Part shown: piece after piece, positions 25,863-34,499 of the stretch
How positions within the stretch are numbered: the first letter of the stretch is position 1
Layout: each line of letters begins with the position of its first letter
Source: Deltaproteobacteria bacterium
GTDB taxonomy: Bacteria > Desulfobacterota > Desulfobacteria > Desulfobacterales > Desulfosarcinaceae
Direction: 5' to 3'
Length of the DNA stretch: 64,000 bases
Assembly (NCBI GenBank): GCA_021824175.1
Contig: JAKALP010000030.1
Location: 1 to 64,000, forward strand
Made by a program: the position numbers and the translations under genes
The notes under the pieces: model-generated
What the model was told of the DNA's origin: nothing
Databases searched by the model: none
What the model saw: only the letters and a program-made list of their open reading frames with translations

Positions 25863-27110
25863 TTACACCCCGATCAAGCCCACTACCGCGCCGGTCATAC
25901 TGGTGGCCAGGGTGCCGGAGACCACCGAGCGCAGCCCCAGGTTCACGATTTCTGCGCGCCGCTCGGGTGCCATGGTGCCCATGCCGCCAATCATGATGCC
26001 CAGTGATCCGGGGTTGGCAAAGCCGCACATGGCGTAGACCATGATCACCACGCTGCGCGGGCTTAAAGTATTGGGCGGCAGTCGGCTCAAATCCAGGTAG
26101 GCCACAAACTCGTTGAGCACGGTCTTGGTGGCCATCAGCGCGCCGGCGGCCGGTGCTTCGGACCAGGGCACGCCCATCAACCAGACCAGGGGCGCGCAAA
26201 TGATACCGAAAAGACGCTGCAGTGAGACAGGGCGGCTGTTCCATTGGGGCAGCAATCCAAGGATGATGTTGACCAGGTGGACCAAGGCCACCAGCACCAC
26301 CAGCATGGCCACGATATTAATGAGCAGTTGCACCCCCTGGAGCGTACCCTGGGTGATGGCGTCCATGCTGTTGTGGGCCTTTTCGGGAGCATTCAACCCC
26401 CCTCCGGTTAAAGCCTTGCTTTCCGGGATCATGATTTTGGCCATAAGAACCGAAGCCGGGGCGCTGATGAGAGAAGCGGTCAGGATGTGCCCCATGGCGC
26501 CGGGCAGGGCGGTTTCCAGGATGGAGGCATATAACACCATCACCGTGCCGGCGATGGTGGCCATGCCGGCGCTCATCACGCTGAGCATTTCACTGCGGGT
26601 TAACTGCCGCAAATAGGGCCGGATCACGAGCGGTGCTTCCACCATGCCCACGAAGATATTGGCGGCCACGGAGAGCCCCTCGGCGCCGCCGATGCCTAAG
26701 GTTTTGGTCAGGCACCAGGCAAAGCTTTTGACAATCAGGGGAAGAATTCGCCAGTAGAACAACAAGGAGGACAATGCGCTGATCACCAGAACCAAGGGCA
26801 AGGCCCGGAATGCCAGAATGAAGAGATTGCCCGGTGCACTGGCTTCAAAGGGCAGCGGCCCGCCCCCCAGATACCCGAATACCATGCTGGTGCCGGCGGC
26901 CGTGGATTGCTCCAGGGCCAGTACCACTCGATTGAGGGCCTCGAAGAACTGCTGGAACACAGGCACCTTGAGCAGTACAAGGGCAATGGCAATCTGGGCC
27001 AGGATGGCGATGACCGCCAGTTTAACCGGAAATCGGCGCTTGTTTTCGCTCATGACCCAAGCCAGGGCCGTGATAGCCAACAAGCCGGCGATGCTTTGGA
27101 GACGCTCCAT
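25863..27110 (-). CDS. Concentrative nucleoside transporter (CNT/NupC family)
   Basis: A 415-residue membrane protein with about ten hydrophobic segments, importing nucleosides with H+ or Na+. The family motif is EGLSVAANIFVGMVEAPLVI, with nucleoside- and ion-contact residues in the re-entrant loop, and the second half-motif is MCGFANPGSLGIMIGG near the C-terminus. The thiM gene lies 117 bases downstream on the same strand. Its specificity cannot be read. Confidence 0.9.
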   Translation of the reverse strand: MERLQSIAGLLAITALAWVMSENKRRFPVKLAVIAILAQIAIALVLLKVPVFQQFFEALNRVVLALEQSTAAGTSMVFGYLGGGPLPFEASAPGNLFILAFRALPLVLVISALSSLLFYWRILPLIVKSFAWCLTKTLGIGGAEGLSVAANIFVGMVEAPLVIRPYLRQLTRSEMLSVMSAGMATIAGTVMVLYASILETALPGAMGHILTASLISAPASVLMAKIMIPESKALTGGGLNAPEKAHNSMDAITQGTLQGVQLLINIVAMLVVLVALVHLVNIILGLLPQWNSRPVSLQRLFGIICAPLVWLMGVPWSEAPAAGALMATKTVLNEFVAYLDLSRLPPNTLSPRSVVIMVYAMCGFANPGSLGIMIGGMGTMAPERRAEIVNLGLRSVVSGTLATSMTGAVVGLIGV

Positions 27111-27121
27111 CTATGTCCTTT

Positions 27122-27216
27122 TGGTTTATTGGTGGATAGGTTGAGTCGTTTACTTCAGGGATCGAGGGGTAGCGCTCCTACCAATCAACCAATCAACAAA
27201 TAAACGAATCAACCCA
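27122..27216. repeat. GTTGATTG-type palindrome
   Basis: The left arm (27122-27152, TGGTTTATTGGTGGATAGG...) is complementary to the right arm (27182-27216, CAATCAACCAATCAACAAAT...) with mismatches. It lies between two minus-strand genes. Same word family as 5972-6232 and 34397-34483. Confidence 0.7.
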
Positions 27217-27217
27217 A

Positions 27218-27472
27218 TTACGCCATGCTCTCATCAATCAAAGTTTGCGCCAGTCTAAGGTCGTAGGCTCGTTTGGTATCAAAACCGCCTTTATACATGG
27301 CTTGGGCCTGCTCAATGGCCCCATAGGGCACCCAGCCGTGGGAATCCCACATATGGGGATCATCCTGATTCCAAATCCTGAATTCAATATCCGTAGGACC
27401 GCGCCGGACATACATGCGCACGCGCTTGTTGGTGGGGAATGGGAAGTAGTATAATCCGCGATCGTCTTTCAT
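27218..27472 (-). CDS. Small conserved-looking protein
   Basis: An 84-residue soluble protein rich in Tyr, Trp and Arg (GLYYFPFPTNKRVRMYVRR; IWNQDDPHMWDSHGWVPYGAI). AAGGAAG precedes the ATG. It ends 27218 and its start is 13 bases after the CutA stop on the same strand, so it is the last gene of a three-gene unit (28181 to 27218). No family recognised. The pattern suggests a compact beta fold. Confidence 0.65.
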   Translation of the reverse strand: MKDDRGLYYFPFPTNKRVRMYVRRGPTDIEFRIWNQDDPHMWDSHGWVPYGAIEQAQAMYKGGFDTKRAYDLRLAQTLIDESMA

Positions 27473-27485
27473 TCATTCTTCCTTT

Positions 27486-27821
27486 TTACTTCAGATTTTT
27501 AGTTCTGTCTTTCACCTGCGCTCCGATCCACTCCAAAAACGCCGGATTGCCGCCAACAATAGGCAAGCTGACAATGCACGGGCATTCGTAACTATGCTTG
27601 GCTTTGATGGCCGCCATGAGCGCCGCCGCTTTGTCCCCGGTAGTTTTGGCGATGAGCACCGCTTCCTGATCATCCTGAAATTCATCATTCCAGAAGTACA
27701 TGGAGTTCATCTGATCCAAAATATTCACACACGCCGCCAGCCGCGACTGCACTACCTCGCGGCCGATGGCTCTGGCTTCCTCTTTGTTTTTCGTAGTCAC
27801 ATAAATTAGAAAAGTATTCAT
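27486..27821 (-). CDS. cutA: Divalent-cation tolerance protein CutA
   Basis: A 111-residue member of the CutA1 family, which forms very stable PII-like trimers. Signatures are YVTTKNKEEARAIGREVVQSRLAACVNI at residues 7-34, then IAKTTGDKAAALMAAIKAKHSYECPCIVSLPI. Associated in E. coli with copper tolerance, although its molecular role is unsettled. Second gene of the three-gene unit; the upstream gene ends three bases before it. Confidence 0.92.
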   Translation of the reverse strand: MNTFLIYVTTKNKEEARAIGREVVQSRLAACVNILDQMNSMYFWNDEFQDDQEAVLIAKTTGDKAAALMAAIKAKHSYECPCIVSLPIVGGNPAFLEWIGAQVKDRTKNLK

Positions 27822-27824
27822 TGT

Positions 27825-28181
27825 CTACACCAGCCCCTTTTCCACTAAAAAAGTCATAGACTTCTGACCAATGCGGTTGACCTGGGACAAGGCATGGGTG
27901 AGATGGAAGTCAGCTTCGTGACCTACCCCCGAATCCACCATCACTCTGGCATTGTTGAGATGGCGCTCCACCTCCAGCCAAATCGGATCACCCGATGCCT
28001 GGCGGGCCACCTGAACCTCGTTGCCGAGCATGGCGATGAGGGCCTGCAACAACCGCAAGCCGCCCTGCATTTCGGGATTGGGCATATTCTGAAGAATATG
28101 GGCGCACTGGGTGCACCAAATCAATCCGCTTTTAACCTTTTCACTCTGGGAAAAAGAGATGATGGCTTGTCTGGTTTCCAT
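27825..28181 (-). CDS. Uncharacterised helical protein upstream of cutA
   Basis: A 118-residue, mostly alpha-helical, soluble protein with two Cys in IWCTQCAHIL and a helix-rich body (GGLRLLQALIAMLGNEVQVARQA; FHLTHALSQVNRIGQKSMTFLVEKG). No family recognised. It is the first gene of a tight unit with CutA (3-base gap), which suggests a shared role, possibly metal-related, but no metal site is obvious beyond the CxxC. Confidence 0.6.
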   Translation of the reverse strand: METRQAIISFSQSEKVKSGLIWCTQCAHILQNMPNPEMQGGLRLLQALIAMLGNEVQVARQASGDPIWLEVERHLNNARVMVDSGVGHEADFHLTHALSQVNRIGQKSMTFLVEKGLV

Positions 28182-28598
28182 GGCAGTTCACTTTCAGTGG
28201 CGGCCCTTCCAAAAAGGGGGGCCTGGATTGGCGTTACAATCGTTTCAACGGCTGTGGCTTGGCCGCAACGCTTTGCGCTTGCTCACCTCGACATTGATGC
28301 AACGGCCGAATTGCACGCACCGTCAAGAATGTCTGGGGCTGGCTGCGACACAAGTGGCACTTAAATTCTCATAAATTTAGCGTCAAGTAAAGCGCGGGCA
28401 CCTGCCGAGTTAGGGTAACCTCAATTGGAAATAAGCAGCCTATATCAAGATTGAGTTCTTGTTTATTTTTTCCCTTTATTTCGAAATCCTTTCATGGCAG
28501 AGTGTGGCCGATTCTGCTTCGGATTTGGATATTGGACATTTTCATCGCACTGTTGGTCCGCTTCGGATGAACCACTGTTGGACGGAGAGTTCAATACA
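28182..28598. other. Divergent gap before the sensor kinase
   Basis: About 415 bp. Between 28310 and 28388 one plus-strand frame reads TVKNVWGWLRHKWHL... to a stop; it may be the tail of a lost gene but is too short to assign. The gap should hold promoters for the cutA unit and for the two-component pair. Confidence 0.4.
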
Positions 28599-30272
28599 AT
28601 GGGCGCTCGCACCGCCATAGATCCAACCACTCCCTGGGGCCGACTGCAAACTCTTTTGCAAAGGGGGCCCGCCGCTGCCAGCACCTTGAGCCCGGACGCC
28701 CACTCCCTATCGGCCGTGATTGAAGAAAATGGTCGCCTGTTCAACACCATGGTGGATGCCTTTGACGGCCTGATCTATATCTGTTCAACCGATTTCCGCA
28801 TTGAATATCTCAACCGGCGCATGATCGATCATTTCGGCGGCGATGCCACCGGCCAGCTGTGTTACCAGGCCTTCGGCCGTACGGCCGTCTGCCCCTGGTG
28901 CAACCACCAGCGGGTGTTCAACGGGGAGACCTTGCGCTGGGAAGCCATCAGCCCCAGGGATGGGCGCTGGTATCATGTCACCAATGCCCCCATCCGCCAC
29001 GCGGACGGAACGCTGTCCAAATACACCCTGATGGTGGATATTCACGATCGCAAGAAAAACGAAGAAGAACTGTTGCGGCATCGCGATCACCTGGAAGAGT
29101 TGGTGCGGGCCCGCACGGTCGAGCTTACGTTTAGCAATACGCAGTTGCGCAATGAAATCCAGGAGCGTATCGAAATCGAAAAAGCCCTGCGCCAAAGCGA
29201 GGCCAAGTACCGCGATCTGGTCCAGAACGCCAACAGCATCATCATCCGCTTTGACACCCAGGGCCGTATTACTTTTTTTAATGAATACGCCCAGCACTTC
29301 TTTGGTTTTTCGGAAGGGGAAATATTGGGCCACACCATGATCGATACCATTTTGCCCACGGTGCGCAGCAATGGTCGCAGCATCATGGGTGAAATCGAAG
29401 ACTTCATGCGCGGACCGGAGCGGTTTGAGATCAACGAGCTGGAGAACATGCGGCGCAATGGCGAGCGCGTCTGGGTCACCTGGACCAACCGGCCCATCCT
29501 GGATGCGCAGGGCAATGTGACGGAGTTTTTGTGGGTGGGCGTGGATGTCACCGAACGGCGTCAGACCCGGCGTCAGATCAAAACCTTGACCCATGAGCTG
29601 ATCAAGGCCCAGGAGAATGAACGCTACCGTATCGCCCGGGATCTGCACGATCACATCGCCCAGGATTTATCTTCCCTGAAGATTCGCCTGCAAACCCTGT
29701 TCGGTGCCTGTACTACTTTGGGTGAAGAGTCGCGCCAGCAGATCAACGATGTCATCAACATCTTGCAGCGCTCCATCTCCGACGTCCGCAATCTGGCCTA
29801 TGATTTGCGGCCGCCGGGTCTGGATCAGCTCGGTCTGGTGCGCACCCTTTTTGTTTATTGTGAAGACTTCGCCCAAACCAACAATCTCAAGATCGATTTC
29901 ATTGCCGCTGGCCTCGATGATCTGATTCTGGACGAAGATATTCAAATCAATATCTACCGCCTGATTCAAGAAGCATTGCATAATGTCAAAAAGCACGCCC
30001 AAGCCAAAGGAGTTACCATCCGGCTCGTGACCTCTTCTCCCAATCTGATTTTGCGCATCATTGATGATGGCAAAGGGTTTGACGCTTCCCGTTGGCGGGC
30101 CAAGGCCTACAAGGAGAAGCGCATGGGCCTGCAAAGCATGGTGGAGCGGGTCGGCCTGCTGGGCGGTACCATCGATATCCGTGCCCATGACCAAAAGGGG
30201 ACCGGCATCTTTATTTCCATTCCCATCAAGGAGCAGCTCCGTGAACGAGAAGAGGCGCATCCTGATCATTGA
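28599..30272 (+). CDS. PAS-PAS sensor histidine kinase (HisKA_3, NarL/DegS type)
   Basis: A 557-residue cytoplasmic kinase. PAS 1 covers about 40-150 and contains C88, C98 and C101 (LCYQAFGRTAVCPWC), a Cys trio that could hold a metal or respond to redox. A coiled coil links it to PAS 2 (200-320). The dimerisation and phosphate-acceptor segment is ENERYRIARDLHDH with H350, and the HATPase domain has QEALHNVKKHA and DDGKGF. The start at 28599 has GGAG 11 bases upstream; the longer frame upstream (28494) looks untranslated. No transmembrane helix, so the signal is internal. It overlaps the regulator gene by 32 bases. Confidence 0.87.
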   Translation: MGARTAIDPTTPWGRLQTLLQRGPAAASTLSPDAHSLSAVIEENGRLFNTMVDAFDGLIYICSTDFRIEYLNRRMIDHFGGDATGQLCYQAFGRTAVCPWCNHQRVFNGETLRWEAISPRDGRWYHVTNAPIRHADGTLSKYTLMVDIHDRKKNEEELLRHRDHLEELVRARTVELTFSNTQLRNEIQERIEIEKALRQSEAKYRDLVQNANSIIIRFDTQGRITFFNEYAQHFFGFSEGEILGHTMIDTILPTVRSNGRSIMGEIEDFMRGPERFEINELENMRRNGERVWVTWTNRPILDAQGNVTEFLWVGVDVTERRQTRRQIKTLTHELIKAQENERYRIARDLHDHIAQDLSSLKIRLQTLFGACTTLGEESRQQINDVINILQRSISDVRNLAYDLRPPGLDQLGLVRTLFVYCEDFAQTNNLKIDFIAAGLDDLILDEDIQINIYRLIQEALHNVKKHAQAKGVTIRLVTSSPNLILRIIDDGKGFDASRWRAKAYKEKRMGLQSMVERVGLLGGTIDIRAHDQKGTGIFISIPIKEQLREREEAHPDH

Positions 30273-30915
30273 TGATCATCCCTTGTTTCGCGAAGGGATC
30301 AAATCCATCATCGCGCGTATCGGACGCTACGAAGTCATCGATGAGGCCGGCACCGGCCGGGAAGGATTTGAAAAAGCCGGTCAAATGAAGCCGGATGTGG
30401 TGCTGCTGGATATCTCCTTGCCCGATGAATCGGGCATGGAAGTGGCGCGCAAGATCCGGCACCATTTGCCCCGCACCCACATTATGATCCTGAGCATGCA
30501 CTCCAAGATCGACTATATCGTGGAAGCATTTCAATCCGGCGCCACCGGGTATGTGGTCAAGGAATCGGCCGCTGAGCGGCTGGCCCAGGCCCTGGATGCC
30601 GTGGCCTCGGGAGAGTATTTCCTGGACAGCTCCATTTCACAGGAAGTAATCGCCAAGTTGATGCAATCACCAGTGAAGGAGGCCAAAGTCAGCGATGCCG
30701 GTTACGGCAAGCTTACCTCCCGCGAGCAGGAGATCATGCGCATGCTGGCCGAAGGGGCCTCCAAGGGCCAGATTGCCGACCGCCTCTGTATCAGCATCAA
30801 GACCGTAGAAAACCACCGCGCCAACATCATGCGCAAACTCGACATCCACAGCGCCATGGAGCTGGTGCGTTACGCGGCCCGGCTGGGTTTGATCGACGTG
30901 GACCTGTGGAAGTAG
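30241..30915 (+). CDS. NarL/FixJ-family response regulator
   Basis: A 224-residue DNA-binding regulator. The receiver domain has acidic pocket D11-D12 (IIDDHPLF), phosphoacceptor D57 (VVLLDISLPD) and a Lys in GYVVKES. The LuxR-type HTH covers about 155-215 (LTSREQEIMRMLAEGASKGQIADRL; KTVENHRANIMRKLDIHS). The start is GTG at 30241 with AAGGAG seven bases before it, inside the kinase gene, so translation is coupled. It is the partner of the PAS kinase. The target genes are unknown. Confidence 0.9.
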   Translation: MNEKRRILIIDDHPLFREGIKSIIARIGRYEVIDEAGTGREGFEKAGQMKPDVVLLDISLPDESGMEVARKIRHHLPRTHIMILSMHSKIDYIVEAFQSGATGYVVKESAAERLAQALDAVASGEYFLDSSISQEVIAKLMQSPVKEAKVSDAGYGKLTSREQEIMRMLAEGASKGQIADRLCISIKTVENHRANIMRKLDIHSAMELVRYAARLGLIDVDLWK

Positions 30916-30920
30916 TCTGA

Positions 30921-30974
30921 ACGTCATCTCAAATAAGATTTCTGGCTCGAAATTCTTCTTTTGGGATGGTTCGT
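30921..30974. repeat. Degenerate palindrome with CATCTCAAA end
   Basis: GAACGTCATCTCAAATAAGATTT pairs loosely with AAATTCTTCTTTTGGGATGGTTC. It resembles the outer arms of the large palindromes at 58123 and 48390 but has no central core. It sits between convergent genes, so it may act as a bidirectional terminator. Confidence 0.5.
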
Positions 30975-30984
30975 CACCCTGCCG

Positions 30985-33219
30985 CTAACCTTTGCTGTTG
31001 ATCAGAACCAGGCCGCACGTGGTGTTGTGAGCGATTTGCAGCACCATCTCGCCAAAGATTTTCCGGCGGCGCCCCTGACGCTGCAAGCCCAGGATAAGCA
31101 GATCAACCTCGGCCGCCAGGCGGATGATCTCTTCGGCCGGCCGTTTGCTGCGCTTGACCACAATTCTGGCGCCGGCCGCCCGCTCATCTTCCGCCAATTG
31201 CCTCAGCCAGTTCTGCGCGCGCGGCAGCGCTTCCTCCTGCGCATCTTCCCGCAGAACCAGAAGAAAAGTGATCTCTTCGATGCCCAGGTGCCGCATGCTG
31301 CCCAATAGCCGCGCCCGCAACAAGTCTTGCTGGCCTCGGCCGCCCACTGGAACCAGGACGCGCTTAATTTTAGACAGGTTCCCAACGCTGTTGGCGCGCA
31401 GTACCACCACATCCGAATCGACCTGGCTCATCAGTCTTTCCAGGTTCTGCAGGGCAGCCTTCTGCTCCAGATCGCTGAGCCCGATCAACAGGCTTTCACA
31501 ACGATAATTGCGGGCCACCCGGATAATCTCCAGCCACGCATGGGGAGCTACGGTGATCAGCGCTTCAGGTTTGAGTCCGGCCACAAAAGAAGCGTTCAGG
31601 GCGTCTCTCAGTACGTGTTGGGAATTATCGAGCTGCGGCAGTGGTCTGCCCTGTTTCCAATCTTGAGGCGGACTAACCACCGACAACAGCAATACTCTAC
31701 CAATGGATGGCGGCGCCATGGCAGTGGCCAGGGTGACCATAAACGCCGCGTTGGCCGGATTGGCGATGGGCACGAGCACCAGCGGACTGCGGCCGCGCAA
31801 AAGCATGAGCTGCGGGTCCACGGCCGCGTTGGAGGCATCCACGATGCGCGCCCGCCGGGCGAAGAACACAAGATAGAGCGCCAGTCCAGCGCCCAGCCAG
31901 AGTGCGCCGACCAAGCCGGCCGACGGCACCTGTAAACCCTGAAAAACGGCCAGGCCGAGACAAGTCAGACCTCCGACGATTTGGACAGCCGGAAACCAGG
32001 GCGCCTTAAACGGCAAAGCACCAGCCCCGACCCGCATGCGGGCCAGAATGGCGGTCCAGTGGGTCAGGGCGAAGGAGACCAGGAAGATCAGGCTGGCGGC
32101 CGCGCCCGCGGCGGCAATATCTGGAATGACCAGCAGGATGGCCAACACCATCATCAGGGTCATCACAATCGCGTGGACCGGGGTATGGCGGGCCTCGCTG
32201 ATACGGCCGATGATCCGCGGCAGGGCCCGATCGGCGGCCATGCTCAAGGCAACCCGCGAGGCGGCCATAAGATTGGCGCGCAGGGCCGATAACATGGCTA
32301 GGACGGCGGCGACCACCACCAGCCAGTAACCGAAAGGCCCCAGGTAGTTTCGAACCGCCACGGCCACCACCGTATCGGGCCGTTCCAGGCTCATGGCGGC
32401 AATATTCTGGCCGGACGGCACGCCGACCGTTGCGACCACCAAGAGGAGCGGGAGATAGATCACCAGAGCGATGCCCAACGAGAACAGCATCCCGCCGGGA
32501 ATATTGCGCCGCGGGTCCTTGACTTCACCGGCCATGGCCGCAATCAGGTCGAAACCCTGCAGGGCAATGAAAGTATATCCCATGGCTTTGATCACCCCCG
32601 TCATGCCATGTGGGAAGAAGGGGCTAAGGCGGCCGCTCAGCTCATAGGCCGGACGCCGCAAGAAAACCAGAAGGCCCCCGCCGATGATCACCAGAAAAAC
32701 GATCACCTTACCCCAGGTGGCCCACTGGCCGCCGCTCGTGCTCTTGCGGATAAGCGACAGGCTGTATCCAACAGTGGCTGCTCCGGCGAGCAAAAGGACA
32801 CTCGGCCGCGCGGTTAAAGAGAAAACGGCATGCACATGGATCAACTGGAGGAGGCGTTCCAGACCGGCGGACGCAAAGGCCGCAAATCCAAGGGCATAGA
32901 GAACGCTCGCCACTACCGAGGCAAACCAGACCACCCAGCCCACCATGAAGGCTGCCGGCGCCGAGAGCACTTTTTTGGAAAAGGCATAGGTGCCGCCGGA
33001 CTCGGGAAAGGCCGAGCCCATCTCCGCATAACTCAGGGCAGTCAGAACAGCGATGGCCCCGTTGGCCGCAAAGGCCAGAATGGCGCTTGGGCCGGCGGCA
33101 ATAAAGGCGGAGCCTGCCAGAGCCAGAATCCCGCCGCCGACAATGGCGCCCACGCCGATACCGGTCGCGCCGGATAGTCCCATGGTGCGGCTCAATTGAG
33201 TGTGATCGGATTCAGGCAT
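30985..33219 (-). CDS. APC-family amino acid permease fused to two UspA domains
   Basis: A 744-residue membrane protein. Residues about 10-450 form 12 transmembrane segments of the amino acid-polyamine-organocation type (GLSGATGIGVGAIVGGGI at helix 1; SALRANLMAASRVALSMAADRALP). Two cytoplasmic universal-stress (USP) domains follow, about 480-605 and 615-744; the second has VLVPVGG and ILGLQRQGRRRKIFGEMVLQIAHNTTCGLVLI, an ATP-binding-like pattern. The USP part may gate transport by nucleotide or stress state. The substrate is unknown. Confidence 0.88.
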   Translation of the reverse strand: MPESDHTQLSRTMGLSGATGIGVGAIVGGGILALAGSAFIAAGPSAILAFAANGAIAVLTALSYAEMGSAFPESGGTYAFSKKVLSAPAAFMVGWVVWFASVVASVLYALGFAAFASAGLERLLQLIHVHAVFSLTARPSVLLLAGAATVGYSLSLIRKSTSGGQWATWGKVIVFLVIIGGGLLVFLRRPAYELSGRLSPFFPHGMTGVIKAMGYTFIALQGFDLIAAMAGEVKDPRRNIPGGMLFSLGIALVIYLPLLLVVATVGVPSGQNIAAMSLERPDTVVAVAVRNYLGPFGYWLVVVAAVLAMLSALRANLMAASRVALSMAADRALPRIIGRISEARHTPVHAIVMTLMMVLAILLVIPDIAAAGAAASLIFLVSFALTHWTAILARMRVGAGALPFKAPWFPAVQIVGGLTCLGLAVFQGLQVPSAGLVGALWLGAGLALYLVFFARRARIVDASNAAVDPQLMLLRGRSPLVLVPIANPANAAFMVTLATAMAPPSIGRVLLLSVVSPPQDWKQGRPLPQLDNSQHVLRDALNASFVAGLKPEALITVAPHAWLEIIRVARNYRCESLLIGLSDLEQKAALQNLERLMSQVDSDVVVLRANSVGNLSKIKRVLVPVGGRGQQDLLRARLLGSMRHLGIEEITFLLVLREDAQEEALPRAQNWLRQLAEDERAAGARIVVKRSKRPAEEIIRLAAEVDLLILGLQRQGRRRKIFGEMVLQIAHNTTCGLVLINSKG

Positions 33220-33355
33220 TCTGCCTCCCCATTATACTTTGTGGCTCTTTGGCGCGCGGCAAAAACCGAAGCCTTTACCAAAGTGCATGGAAGTGGCTCA
33301 TTGCCGCGAGCCTATCTTTAAATTCGTCTTTTGCCAAGGTGAACAGCGCCGGTGT

Positions 33356-33506
33356 GTGTGAGTCGCGACTGTTGCATCGCACCGGTATTCGTACTCGTAC
33401 TCGTACGCGTACTCGAAAAACTTTTAAAATCATTCGAGTACGAGTACGCGTACGAGTACGAGTACGATTTTGGAAAACACCGGTGTGCAACACTCTTAAC
33501 TCACAC
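33356..33506. repeat. GTACGC/GTACTC hexamer hairpin, copy 1
   Basis: The left arm 33390-33416 and right arm 33434-33467 are built of GTACTC/GTACGC hexamers and are exact complements. The loop is AAAAACTTTTAAAATCATT. Outer arms extend the hairpin: GTTGCATCGCACCGG (33371-33385) with CCGGTGTGCAAC (33480-33491), and GTGTGAG (33356) with CTCACAC (33500). It lies in a 420-bp gap between divergent genes and upstream of the chaperone cluster. No gene in the gap. Confidence 0.85.
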
Positions 33507-33639
33507 TCCTTGGCGGTGAGCCGATGTACACCCGATCCAATCCATGCTAAGAGGAATTTTTTTGTTTCAACGGGGCCATCCGCCCTAGGCCCAGCCTAAC
33601 GGACGTAGAAAACCTTTTTGATAGTGAAAGGAGCCGCTC

Positions 33640-34398
33640 GTGACTCAAACCGCCAAACCCACCGCCCGGCCAATGATATTCCGGGTTTTTAGTTTTGCGC
33701 TGCTGGCCTGCCTCCTTGTGGATGGCGCGGCCTATTGGATGCTGCGGATAATCTCTCAGCGCATCGGCGCCATCGTCGTCAACCCGCCGCCCGCTGCCGC
33801 GGTCACCGAGCTCAATGAGTGGGTCCAACACTTGGCGGGTCTGTTCTGGCCCTATTTTGTGCCGGCATCCGTGGTCTTGTTTGCGTTGATTGCTCTATTA
33901 ACCATACTTACATTGCGGCGGCTGCCGGCCGGCTCCGCGCCGCCCAAAGCCACTAAGGCACCGGTTCAGACCGCCGAAGAGATCAAGGCCGAATTGGAGC
34001 AGCAGATGTTGGAGACCCACCAACGGCTCTATCTGCACCTGATCGCGGTGCTGCAAAAAGAAGGCCGCCTGCTCGATTTCTTCTCCGAAGATCTGGCGCA
34101 ATACGACGATGCTCAGATCGGCGCGGCCGTGCGCAATATTCAGGAGAATTGCAAAAAAGTACTTCAGAATCATGTGGCGCCCCAGGCCGTGCTCAAGCAG
34201 AACGAAGGCGAAGAGATTATGGTGGAGAAGGATTTTGACCCCAACTTGATCAAGCTGGTGGGCAATGTGACCGGCAAACCGCCGTTTAAAGGGGTAGTAC
34301 AACACCGCGGTTGGCGCGCGCGCAAGCTGGAGCTGCCCACTTTTCCCGGCCGCCAGGCACCGGATATTATTGCGCCGGCCGAGGTGGAGGTTAAGTGA
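33640..34398 (+). CDS. DUF2760 membrane protein of the Hsp70 cluster
   Basis: A 252-residue protein with two N-terminal hydrophobic helices (about 12-35 and 65-92) and a cytoplasmic domain of about 150 residues. The C-terminal pattern KVLQNHVAPQAVL, EGEEIMVEKDFDPNLIKLVG and GVVQHRGWRARKLELP is typical of DUF2760. This domain is remembered as a neighbour of paired Hsp70-like genes in other proteobacteria; its action is unknown. It is the first gene of the cluster. It may anchor the chaperones at the membrane. Confidence 0.8.
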   Translation: MTQTAKPTARPMIFRVFSFALLACLLVDGAAYWMLRIISQRIGAIVVNPPPAAAVTELNEWVQHLAGLFWPYFVPASVVLFALIALLTILTLRRLPAGSAPPKATKAPVQTAEEIKAELEQQMLETHQRLYLHLIAVLQKEGRLLDFFSEDLAQYDDAQIGAAVRNIQENCKKVLQNHVAPQAVLKQNEGEEIMVEKDFDPNLIKLVGNVTGKPPFKGVVQHRGWRARKLELPTFPGRQAPDIIAPAEVEVK

Positions 34399-34483
34399 GT
34401 CGTTATTCGTTGAGTCGTTGAGTCGTTGATTGTTTGAATGGTTGCGCAGTGGCCCAACGAATCAACGAATAACGAATCAACGA
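34397..34483. repeat. GTTGATTCG-type palindrome inside the Hsp70 cluster
   Basis: The left arm (34397-34431, repeated GAGTCGTT/GATTCGTT words) pairs with the right arm (34455-34483, AACGAATCAACGAATAACG...). It separates the DUF2760 gene from the first Hsp70 gene, both on the plus strand, ending 17 bases before that start codon; it could attenuate read-through or stabilise one of the two mRNAs. Confidence 0.75.
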
Positions 34484-34499
34484 AAAAAGGAACTACCCC

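Noticed and set aside
28310-28388. Possible gene tail TVKNVWGWLRHKWHL
   Set aside because: Too short, no start, no family match from memory.
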